From Choanephora cucurbitarum (taxonomy: Eukaryota > Mucoromycota > Mucoromycetes > Mucorales > Choanephoraceae): 10,027 nucleotides of DNA. Shown piece after piece: positions 1 through 7,496 of the stretch; position 1 is the first letter of the stretch, and each line of letters begins with the position of its first letter. Both the position numbers and the translations under genes were made by a program. The notes beneath the pieces are model-generated. The model worked only from the letters and a program-made list of their open reading frames with translations. It made no database searches and was not told the origin of the DNA. Location: positions 1 to 10,027 of the forward strand of contig JAIWNI010000356.1 in assembly GCA_025331435.1 (NCBI GenBank), written 5' to 3'.

Positions 1-1417
1 CAGGTACTTTCAAATCCCAGTCAGCAACATTACCGACAACTAGCTTCTTAATGGTGTTCACTGCAGACTGTACAGCTCTTTCACTTGCACCATTAGCTCT
101 AGGATGATACTGCGAAATCAGTGCATGTTCAAACCCAACATTCTCTTTCACACAGGTCATCAATGAGTTCACAAACTCGCGTCCATTATCACTCTGTAAC
201 TTTCGCATAGGACCATAAGTACTGATTACGTCCAAAATATGCATTGCAACTGTTGCAGCACTCTTATCCGGGATAGGTCTAAGTACATAGAACTTACTAG
301 CAATGTCTATCATAACTAACAGGTACTCATTTCCTCTAGTTGACATTGTAAAGGGTCCAGTCAAATCAACACCCCAACTATCACCAGGCATAGGAGCAGT
401 TACAGGTCTCAAAGGATTATAACCTTTTCTCGTAACGTTATGACGCTGACACTGTACACACGCTTGTACTAGATCATTGGCTTGGTTCTGTAATTTATTC
501 CAATAAATTCCCTTTCTCTTTAAGGCTTGAACCATTGCTTCTGCACCAAAATGACCTTTCAAATGTTCGTCAACCAATAGCTTATTTCTCTCATTCTCAG
601 TGGGAGGAGTAAAGTACTCACCACTTAACACATCTGGTATAGGTTCCAAGGAGGCTGCTCCATTGCGCATGATCGACTTGATCCATTTATCCCCACCCAG
701 TTCATTTAGCAGGGAATCACTGCCCTCAAACAGACGCGACAACGCATCAGGCAACACATTGGAAACACCTGGTAAATGAACGATCTTAAAATCGTACTGC
801 AAAATTGTGTCCATCCATGCAATCATCATCAGATTGGCGACACGCTGGGTGTGGAGATAAGTAAGCGCCTTATGATCCGTAAACAAGGTAAAATGGGAAC
901 CATACACATACTTATGAAACCGCTTCAATGCAAAGACAACAGCCAACAACTCACGCTTAGTGGCTGAGTAATTTCTTTCACTCTTGGACAAACTCTTTGC
1001 CACGAAAGAAATATACTTTGTCTTACCATCAATGACTTGATACAACACTGCACCAATACCGGTCAAAGAGGCATCACAACTAATACAAAAGCGAGAATTC
1101 ATATCAGGATAGGACAAAACCGTATCACTTAGAAGAGCTTTCTTCAAGTTATCAAAAGCAATCTGATGCTTTTCATTCCACAAATGCTCAATGGACTTTT
1201 CATTTCTTAATGAGTCTAACGGAGCCATTATGCTGGAGACATTTGGGATCAGATTTCTGAAGTAGTTGATCAAACCACAATAGCGTTGGATATCTTTACC
1301 AGTCTTGGGTTTGGGGAATTCTAGAACATTGACTAACTTTCTACGATCCATAGTGATACCAGCAGGTGATATATGGAAACCAAGTAGATAAATTTCCTTC
1401 TGAAGAAATGACACTTC
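1..1417 (-). CDS. pol: Pol segment: end of RT, RNase H and integrase, partial at the window edge
   Basis: The frame is open from the stop at 1418-1420 to the left edge, about 472 codons with no stop. Homology starts near 1396, where the RT frame changes. RNase H: Asp in SCDASLTG (1073-1075), Glu in KRELLAV (950-952), Asp in TDHKAL (875-877). The integrase zinc-binding region has the HLKGH histidines (563-565, 551-553) and a C-x2-C pair (458-460, 449-451). The catalytic core has Asp in GVDLTGP (365-367), Asp in QSDNGREF (188-190) and Glu in GASERAVQ (80-82), with exactly 35 residues between the second Asp and the Glu (DD35E). RNase H removes RNA from the RNA-DNA hybrid and integrase inserts the cDNA. 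No start codon belongs here because it is the continuation of pol. The C-terminus lies outside the window. Confidence 0.9.
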
Positions 1418-2415
1418 TTAGGGTTCAACTTCAAGTTGACCTTAGTCAATCTCTGAATCACTTGCTTCAAGTGTTCCTTATGTTCTTCCACCGTCTTACT
1501 AGCAACGACAATATCATCCACAAAGAATCTCACAAAAGATAATCCTTCAAGAGCTATACTCATAGTTCTTTGGAATTGTGAACTGACATGTTTGATACCA
1601 AACACTGTACCAATGGGTTTGTACTGAATACCACGCCAAGTGAAACTGAGCTTATGCGCATCCTTTGGATTCAATCGCAAAGAATTGAAAGCTGACTTCA
1701 AATCAAGAGTAGAATATACATTCGCACCCTTTAAGTCTTCAAACAGTTCACCAATCACAGGCAGAGGCATACGATCAATTGACTTCAATAACAAATTCAA
1801 CATTCTAGGATCATGACATACACGATACCCAGTAGTTTCACCTTTACCGTTCGTCTTAGGGACTACAGTCAAAGGAGTGTTCCAAGCGGTATTTGCAGGA
1901 GCTTTCTCGATGATCTTATCATCCAACCACTCTTTCACTTGTTTATCCACAACTTCTTGCAGAGCAATAGGAATAGGATAAGGTGGTCTATATGCCGTAG
2001 CATTTTCAGGAGTATCCAAGCAAACAACACTTTCTGGAATAGTACAGAATGATCCTTTAGGAATAGACTGATTCTTATCAATATCCTTATTGATGTATTC
2101 CATAGCTTTCTCAAACTCTTGAGGACTTAAAGCAGGATTATTCTCTTTACTATCATTCTCTCTTTGGATGGAATCAAGAAGATCACTTCTATTATTGAAA
2201 CGTCTATCAGCTTCAAGTCTTTCATCATTAGAATCTTGATCATCATACATCATTGGTAAACCAAAAATACCAATACCCAAAGAGGACATGAAATCAGTAC
2301 CTATACTGAGATCATACTCATTACTATTAGTCAAGTTCATAACTTCAAACTCACGCTTGATAGTCTTATTGTTACAAGTGACACTCAAAGTGCATGTATC
2401 CAATTCTCTTAACAT
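1333..2415 (-). pseudogene. pol: Pol segment: end of protease and reverse transcriptase, frame-broken
   Basis: The open stretch is 360 residues. The first roughly 50 residues continue the protease (YDLSIGTDFMSSLGI is the usual late I-G-x-D-F signature). RT follows: an entry motif with PYPIP, the VCHDPRMLN motif, the first catalytic Asp in YSTLDLKSAF, TVFGIKHVSSQFQ (usual F-G-L-x-N-A-P-x-x-F position), and the catalytic FVDDIVV with the Asp pair at 1513-1518. The thumb begins at NLKLNPKKCHF, then the frame fails: the last 20 or so residues before the stop are nonsense while the next frame resumes with EIYLLGFHISPAGI at 1396. The first methionine is internal and not a true start. RT copies element RNA to cDNA inside the Gag particle. 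Loss of one G in the run at 1396-1397 is the simplest cause of the break. Confidence 0.88.
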
Positions 2416-3223
2416 AAGATTTACTATCAGCTAAACGAATAAAGAACTTATGGAAATTACTCTTATTCACAAAGTCTTTCTTAACATGCTCTATGTAACT
2501 AATATGTATTTTATTCTTCAAACAATAATTCATATCCACAGAACTAAAAGTGGCACCGCAATCCAGCAAGGAGTAGGTTCTAATTGAATTATTGACAAGA
2601 ATAGGGAATACAATATTAGTACTGACTTCTCTAAAGTCTCTTTTGATGACTACATCTTTCTGATTGTACTTACAATCTAAAGCCATATTGGCCAAAGCAC
2701 TGGTATCAACGTCATAAGAGGCCCAACGGGAGTTACTAGCCCCAGATTCAAAGCCAGCGGAAGAACCAACCTCGGCACCAGAACGGACTGCCATTCTAGC
2801 CACCTTTTCCTGGGCATTTCTTCTTCTTTGAGGACAGTCGTGTCCAGCGACCCACTCAGCTTTGCACGCAAAGCAAACGTTGTTCTTCTTAGCCTTAGCA
2901 AAGTTCCAAGACTTCTTGGCTTTGCCATCCTCACCGGAGAAAGACCTTTTCTTGCCCTTGTTGGCACCAGCAGACGAAGACGCAGAACCAGCACCACCCG
3001 AAGCAAACGATTGCCATCCAGCAAAAGACTTCATGTCACCAGGATTGTTGAGCAGCGAGGCAGAGTCACTAGTGGTCGCACTAACCAACGCAATGATATC
3101 CTCAATCTTAGAGGGCATTTTCGTACCATAGTTGGCAGACAAAGGAATCAAGCAGCTTTCTCTAACTTCTGGACGCAAGTTCCACCAAAAACAAAGCACC
3201 AGTTGAACACCATCTTCAGACAA
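2372..3223 (-). pseudogene. gag-pro: Gag C-terminus (nucleocapsid) and start of aspartic protease, frame-broken
   Basis: This is one open frame. It starts with the end of the capsid-like region (LCFWWNLRPEVRES), then a Ser/Gly/Ala-rich linker with basic KGKKRSF-type stretches, a zinc knuckle (2834-2875; C-x2-C-x7-H-x-C, CFACKAEWVAGHDC), another low-complexity linker, and the protease. The protease active site is LLDCGATFSS at about 2540-2570, with D-C-G-A at 2552-2563; D-S-G-A or D-T-G-A is more usual. The frame stops at 2372, and the protease continues in the next frame from about 2400. There is no ATG at the left of this segment: it is entered from the previous Gag frame near 3224. The zinc knuckle packages element RNA and the protease would mature the polyprotein. 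Confidence 0.8.
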
Positions 3224-3840
3224 GCTTGTCTACGAAACTTCTGAAATTTGGCACCAAAAGCACGAGCCGATTCGCCTTTAGCTTGCTTCATACACCAGAC
3301 ACGACCCATGTTGAGAAACTTTCTAAAGGGGGTATCAAAGTGATCAAGAAGGATACTCTCAGCAGCCTTCCAGCCATAGTTTTTGTTCTTGAGCTTGTCT
3401 TCAAACCAAGAACGTTCCTCTTTGTTCAGGCATAAAGGAAGTAAACGCTCCCAACTATCATCTAATGATAAGGTATGGGCTTCCAAAACCATCACAAACT
3501 CTTGACAAAAGTCATAGACTGAGTCAAATGATTCTTTGTTAGACTTGATGACTACATCAGAGGTCAATTGCAAAAAAGGTAAGTCCTTGGGGACCAGGAT
3601 GCTTTTCTTGTCTTCTTGACCAGAAACAGGAGCAGGAGGAGGGGAGTTCACAGTCTTGACGACACCAAGAATTTCTTCAGCATCCTTGTACAGCTTTTCA
3701 TCTTCCTTGACCTGGGCAAAGGCAGCTTTGGTGGCTTCAGAGGTAGGTGTATCCTTAGACAACTTAAGGTAATGATTCAAAGAAATCATATACATGTTTC
3801 TCTTGCGGATGAAGTCTTCTTCAGCATTCTTCAACAACAT
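3148..3840 (-). pseudogene. gag: Gag, main capsid-like region, frame-broken
   Basis: About 205 residues make sense before the frame fails near 3224; the tail that follows, ending in EKAA, is out of frame. The N-terminal part is helical and charged (NAEEDFIRKR, DEKLYKDAEE), followed by a Pro-rich linker (PPPAP) and a capsid-like core with LVPKDLPFLQL, SVYDFCQEFVMVLEAH, LSLDDSWERLLPLCL and GESARAFGAKFQKFRRQ. The last part resembles the G-x-s-v-x-x-y-x-x-x-F-x-x-l helix of Ty3 Gag capsids. Gag forms the virus-like particle in which reverse transcription occurs. The ATG at 3840 overlaps the end of the preceding frame by 20 bases, so it could be a true start, but the upstream frame reads as the N-terminus of the same protein. 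Confidence 0.75.
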
Positions 3841-4015
3841 TGATGTTGATCATAACATCAGAGGCTTGTTCCTCAGAAACAGAGTCCATTTCAACATCAG
3901 GGTTCTCAGCACCAACAGAGACAACAGGAGAAACAACAGGAGGAGTAACAGGGGAAGCGACACCAGCTTCAACAGCAACAGGAGAGTTCATAGCGGATTG
4001 TTCAGAGGCAGACAT
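3821..4015 (-). pseudogene. gag: Gag N-terminal segment, frame-broken
   Basis: An ATG at 4013-4015 opens 64 codons (MSASEQSAMNS...). An in-frame TTG 15 bases upstream is not a plausible eukaryotic start. The peptide is low complexity, rich in Pro, Val and Ser, then acidic (PDVEMDSVSEEQ). It has no recognisable fold, as is common for the N-terminus of fungal Ty3 Gag. It ends at a TGA just after the next Gag frame has begun, so a single-base change near 3825-3845 would join the two. Alternatively it is a short upstream reading frame and Gag starts at 3840; homologous intact copies would settle this. Confidence 0.55.
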
Positions 4016-4117
4016 ATTGATTGAATTCAAACTAAAAAATGTGATATTTAGGATTCAAAAAAGATAAAGTAACAGGTAACAAGTATATGAGTAGTTTGAG
4101 ACTGTTTTACGTATGCC

Positions 4118-4123
4118 TTTATT
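4118..4123 (-). terminator. AATAAA polyadenylation-type signal within the LTR
   Basis: AATAAA on the minus strand, about 20 bases downstream of the TATA box. In LTR elements this signal acts in the 3' LTR and is silent in the 5' copy. The motif is common in AT-rich DNA, so confidence is low. Confidence 0.3.
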
Positions 4124-4143
4124 CTGAACAAAATAAATGAGAG

Positions 4144-4151
4144 TATTTATA
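4144..4151 (-). promoter_or_regulatory. TATA box of the retroelement LTR
   Basis: TATAAATA on the minus strand, about 130 bases upstream of the Gag ATG at 4015 and in the orientation of the element. Its position ahead of an AATAAA motif fits a U3/R junction. The call rests on motif and position only. Confidence 0.45.
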
Positions 4152-4468
4152 CTATTTGCTATCTACTACAGCTATTACGTCTTTGACTTTCTTTAGTCCA
4201 TTTACTTTACTATATCAAGATATTACAGAGCTTATTGTGCATTACTAGGCTTGTGTCACCTTTATAACATAATGTCTTTATGTCATAGTCTAGCAGTACT
4301 TTACTGCTTGCATCTAACTTAGTCTATAACCTTGTATGATCCATAGCACTAACATATGAAATCATTCTAGACTAGTTCAATTGATGATCGGATTACTAAA
4401 TCCATGACGATGATCATGATGAATATCTTTAATATCCAAATATGGATATCTTCTTTATGAGGATTTGA

Positions 4469-6136
4469 TCTTCAGATGTGTCAAACACCACAGATAGTCC
4501 TTATAACAAATTGACTAAAGCTGACGTTAAGAACATGAAAAGTGTCTATAACAAACAGACAAAAGAAGCTTCCCAGAGAGCATCTACTGAACAAGCAAAT
4601 TTGTTGATCTAGCAAATGCAAAGCAATGGCTACATGACATTTTATGATTTTGATCAGACAATGTTCTTGAAGTCCATTTTTTTTGCGAGCAAGCCAATGA
4701 CAGAAAGAGCAAAGCAGTTTCCTGAAGTAATGGTTATCGACGCAACCTACAAGACAAACAATCTCGGTATGCCATTGATTGGTATCTATGGGGTTGCAAA
4801 CATTGGGCAAAAGTCCTTCAAGAGCTTTCCTGTAGCCTTTGCTTGGACATCAAATGAGCAGGAAACTACTTATCAATGGGTTCTTGAAATGCTCAAGAAA
4901 CAAGTGGGTGACGAATTGCGTCAAACTGTGTTCGTCACTGACAAATGTACTGCTTTGAGAAATGCGCTTGATAAGTTGTTTCCTCAAAACAAGAAGCTTT
5001 TGTGTACATGGCACATGTTGAACAACTTGAGCGGTCATTGTAATAAGAAGACGTTCAAGGATGATGCTGTTGTTGAAGAGTTCAAGTCGTGTGTTTCTGC
5101 TTTGATTAACTTCACTGGCTTCACAAAGTATTCTGAAAACATGAACAGAATCAACGAGATTCTCCTTGATGACAACTATTTTGTCTCAAGAGAAGAAGGA
5201 ATGAAGTTCAAAGAGTAATTTGAAGCAGAATGAAAGTTGTGCTTGCATCAATGGGCTGCCAGCTACACTTCAAAGATCAAGACAATGGGTTGCACCACTA
5301 CTCAGAGGGCTGAGAGTGGACATGGTGCTCTGAAGCGCAAGATGATCTCAGCGCAACATCTTTGTGTTGCTTTTGATAAAGTACACGAGTACTTGAAGGA
5401 CTTTGAGCGTAGCTATGAAGAACAGAAGTTAAAAGAGAAAGCAACTTCTGATAAGGTTATCAGTGAAGATGAAAACCTCCGTCATTTGCGTGGTAAGATA
5501 GGCCACCTCGCTCTTTACAAATTACGTGAAGAGTTGTATAGAGAGCGCCCTGTCATCCCCAAGCATTACTCTGAATGCAATTGCAAGAACAGAGTTGTTT
5601 ATGGCTTGTTTTGCTGCCATCAATTTGATGCTTTAGGAAATCAGAGAATTGAGCTATCCGACATACCTCGTCGATGGTGGATATCCAATGATCAAGAAGA
5701 AGTAGAAGTTGCAGATGTATCTAGGAGCTTTTCAAAAGATTGGATGAAGTATGTTGTTGCTTTGGAAGGTGCTTTCCGTGATGCTGAGGGTGATTATGTG
5801 GAAACAACTCGACTGATAGATGCAGTTGAGAGTTTCCTAATCTGCAACACCGATTCGTTTGTTGATGGTAGGTCTCGCATAGCCGAAGAGCCTCCATCAG
5901 TTCCAAAGCTGACTCTTCCAGAAGCAACTGAGGTCAAGAAACCAGGAAGACCTGCAAAAATACAGCTCCTTTCTGCATTGCCAAAAGACTTTGCTTCTGC
6001 TAAGTTTAGGAAGACCTATACGAAAGAAAAAGTAAAGGAAGAAGAAAAGGAAGAAGAAAAGGAAGAAGAAAAGGAAGAAGAAAGATGTAAAAGAAAAGCA
6101 TGTGAAGATAGAGATGACTTTGTATACGACTTGTAA
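4469..6136 (+). pseudogene. MULE-type transposase, 5'-truncated and interrupted by stops
   Basis: One frame reads through as a MULE transposase, interrupted by TAG (4610-4612), TAA (5216-5218) and TGA (5231-5233) and ended by TAA (6134-6136). Before the first stop, LTKADVKNMKSVYNKQ matches the region ahead of the catalytic domain. The DDE domain shows Asp in VIDATYKTN (codon 4739), the FAWTSNEQETTYQWVL segment, Asp in VTDKCTALRNAL (codon 4940) and CTWH (C-x2-H). After the 5231 stop come TTTQRAESGHGALK and a SWIM zinc finger (5576-5620, C-x-C-x9-C-x-H). The C-terminal tail has an AT-hook-like KKPGRPAK (about 5935-5958) and a Glu/Lys repeat. Such transposases cut at the terminal inverted repeats and bind DNA. 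The N-terminal DNA-binding part (FAR1- or FLYWCH-type in relatives) is missing. A methionine at 4616 is internal. With these stops it should not make active enzyme. Confidence 0.88.
6037..6084 (+). repeat. 12-bp in-frame tandem repeat in the transposase tail
   Basis: Four head-to-tail copies of GGAAGAAGAAAA (the last ends AAG instead of AAA), encoding a Lys-Glu-Glu-Glu repeat. The unit is a multiple of three, so copy number can change without altering the frame. It makes a highly charged, probably disordered linker between the transposase and the OTU domain. Confidence 0.9.
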
Positions 6137-6144
6137 ATTCCTAA

Positions 6145-6891
6145 AAAAGAAGGGTTGCTTATTCAGAAGAGTTCAAAAAGCAACAGTTGGATTTTTCTCT
6201 CTCTGATGATATTAAGCAAGATGATGTTGTATCGACCTACAACCCAAAAAGTGATGGCTATTGCGGTTTTAGAGCAGCAGCATATTTAATATATGGAGAT
6301 GAAGAACAATTCACAAAGGTAAAAGAAGCTATGATCTCAGTGATGTCAAAAGAGTTCAAAAATGGCATGTCCTATGAAGACTTTTACCGAAGCTCATTTG
6401 GAATGACCACAGATGAAGTAAAAATGGCTATCACATGTGGTATTGACTTGAACAAGAAAGAAGATGAAGTGACTGGATATGATCGCCATAAAAAAGCAAG
6501 AACAGCTGGCATGTCTTTTTGGTTTGACAGCATTGATTGCATGCAAGTACTTGCAGATGCATACGGTCGTCCTGTCTGTTAGCATCCAGACTCTGCCAGC
6601 AAAAGCCAATTGGATGTAGCCTTGACACACTTTCCCTTAGTCTTGCCCAAGAGGCTACATCAAAAGCCGGTGCCTCTGCATCTCCAGTACATAGGTGGCA
6701 TTCATTGGGGAGCTGTAAAACTCAAGAACTCTAGCAGCAACCTTCCTCCTGCAAGTAGAGTTTACTTTAACTCTCATCCTGACAATATAAAAAATTACAA
6801 CTTGTATTGGAACAAATGGGGACAGTTCCCCAAAGAAAAAGCAGAGAAAAAGAATCAAAAATTACTTCAAGACATCATATCAATAGAATAA
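6145..6891 (+). pseudogene. OTU-like cysteine peptidase domain, linked to the MULE transposase, interrupted
   Basis: The reading frame starts after a stop at 6142-6144 and has no ATG at a sensible place, which suggests it was once the C-terminus of the transposase. The motif SDGYCGFRAAAY (Cys codon 6262-6264) matches the OTU catalytic D-G-x-C block, and GGIHWGAVKL (His codon 6703-6705) matches the C-terminal catalytic His-Trp block, 147 residues further on. A TAG at 6580-6582 interrupts it between the two. The frame differs from the transposase frame, and the change falls at an A6 run (6143-6148). OTU peptidases remove ubiquitin or ubiquitin-like tags from proteins. Here a role in protecting the transposase or altering host defence is only inference. 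The tail after the His is Lys-rich (EKAEKKNQK). Confidence 0.78.
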
Positions 6892-6896
6892 ATAAA
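6891..6896 (+). terminator. Possible polyadenylation signal after the OTU domain
   Basis: AATAAA overlaps the last base of the OTU stop codon. The motif is frequent in this AT-rich DNA, so this is a weak call from position only. Confidence 0.2.
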
Positions 6897-6945
6897 CTTA
6901 TATTCATAACCTTCTTACTAGAACAGCTCTAATTTACACTTGAAA

Positions 6946-6993
6946 TAAGGGTAGTGGTATATAAGGGTAGTGGTATATAAGAGTAATGGCATA
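6946..6993 (+). repeat. 16-bp tandem repeat near the MULE right end
   Basis: Three head-to-tail copies of TAAGGGTAGTGGTATA (6946-6961, 6962-6977, and a third with four changes, 6978-6993). A related block recurs at 7038-7074. Subterminal repeats of this kind often bind transposase, and the position just after the coding region fits, but the function is inferred. Confidence 0.8.
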
Positions 6994-7037
6994 TAAAGCT
7001 TATATAATATTTTGAAACTCAGGTATGGATCGGGTGC

Positions 7038-7074
7038 GTCGTGGTATATAAGAATTTAGGGTCGTGGTATATAA
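7038..7074 (+). repeat. Two GTCGTGGTATATAA copies, candidate MULE terminal inverted repeat
   Basis: GTCGTGGTATATAA occurs at 7038-7051 and 7061-7074, sharing GTGGTATATAA with the 16-bp repeats upstream. The block is followed by CTTTTCCC to 7082, so read inward the end would start GGGAAAAGTTATATACC, a plausible G-rich start of a terminal inverted repeat. The partner end is not in the window. Confidence 0.5.
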
Positions 7075-7082
7075 CTTTTCCC

Positions 7083-7484
7083 TTATTTCTGTTATGACTT
7101 ATTTGGTCTTTCATGTAACCTTATTGTCATTGTTGAGACTAAATGTGCTCAGATCACCACACTTTCACTCCTAGAGAGATTTCATCTAAATATGGTAATA
7201 AAGTGTACAAAAATCTGAATAATGAATAGCAATTGGATATAAAAAAAAACTTTGTGTAATTCACGTTTAGACGGCGATTTGGTCCAAATGGAGCTTTAAA
7301 ACATCTAAAAAAGAATTTTTATTGGATGTGATGGGTATACATGGGTTTCAAATGACTTAACAAAAAAAAATTAAAGTGCATTAAAATAGTTATGCTTATA
7401 ACATTGCGATTTGTAGCGTTGTTGTACGAGAGAAGGGGTTTTAAAAGGAATAAATATAGTTTTCTTTAGAGAATATATGAATAT
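7083..7484. other. AT-rich gene-free stretch, nothing recognised
   Basis: I see no reading frame with protein-like composition, no RNA gene and no clear repeat. It contains several short A runs and a TATAA-rich composition. It may be flanking host DNA into which the MULE inserted. Confidence 0.6.
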
Positions 7485-7496
7485 GTTAATCTTAAC

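Larger units (their letters stand above)
1..4468 (-). mobile_element. Ty3/gypsy-like LTR retrotransposon, partial (3' end off the left edge)
   Basis: Read on the minus strand, the order is LTR/leader, Gag with a zinc knuckle, aspartic protease, RT, RNase H, integrase. Integrase after RNase H is the Ty3/gypsy order; in Ty1/copia elements it comes before RT. The 3' end of integrase, the polypurine tract and the 3' LTR lie off the left edge. The right boundary is approximate: plus-strand MULE coding sequence is readable from about 4469-4499, so the LTR must end there or slightly to the left. Coding is broken by four one-base frame changes near 3830, 3224, 2400 and 1397, so this copy is probably non-autonomous, although its integrase segment is open. 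The Gag and RT resemble, as far as I recall, elements from Mucoromycota fungi. Confidence 0.85.
4031..4468 (-). repeat. Probable 5' LTR and leader of the Ty3-like element, boundaries approximate
   Basis: This 440-base stretch lies between the Gag start and the MULE coding sequence and has no coding potential. On the minus strand it contains a TATAAATA box followed about 20 bases later by AATAAA, the compact promoter/polyadenylation layout of an LTR. The second LTR is outside the window, so the ends cannot be fixed by comparison. Possible TG starts on the minus strand lie between about 4470 and 4491. I found no clear TGG-type tRNA primer binding site before Gag. An inverted repeat, ATATCC-6 nt-GGATAT, sits at about 4433-4450. 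Confidence 0.6.
4469..7082 (+). mobile_element. Mutator-like element (MULE) carrying transposase plus OTU peptidase, 5'-truncated
   Basis: The unit comprises the decayed transposase (4469-6136), the OTU peptidase remnant (to 6891) and a right-hand zone of GTGGTATATAA repeats ending around 7082. The left part, including the transposase N-terminus and the left inverted repeat, is replaced by the Ty3-like element and should be found beyond that element's 3' LTR, off the left edge. The right end is proposed only from the repeats: read inward it would start GGGAAAAGTTATATACCAC. No target-site duplication can be tested with one end. Confidence 0.5.

Noticed and set aside
2828..3244. Plus-strand open frames of 138 and 89 codons
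   Set aside because: They lie opposite the Gag nucleocapsid coding sequence, and their Arg/Ser-rich composition is the mirror of Gag codons.
4040..4062. TGTGATATTTAGGATTCAAA, resembling the complement of a tRNA 3' end with a T-arm
   Set aside because: It reads as a primer site only on the plus strand, opposite to the element's direction, and lacks the TGG start. Probably chance.
4481..4810. Minus-strand frame of 109 codons
   Set aside because: It overlaps the MULE transposase, whose plus-strand frame has recognisable motifs. The minus frame has none.
6133..6166. GTAAAT...TTCAG as an intron joining transposase and OTU
   Set aside because: It is 34 bases long, shorter than usual fungal introns, and its removal gives the wrong frame for OTU. 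A one-base loss in the A6 run at 6143-6148 explains the frame change more simply.
4610..6582. Stop codons read through or reassigned
   Set aside because: All three stop codons occur within the same former gene, and a frame change is also present, so ordinary decay fits better.
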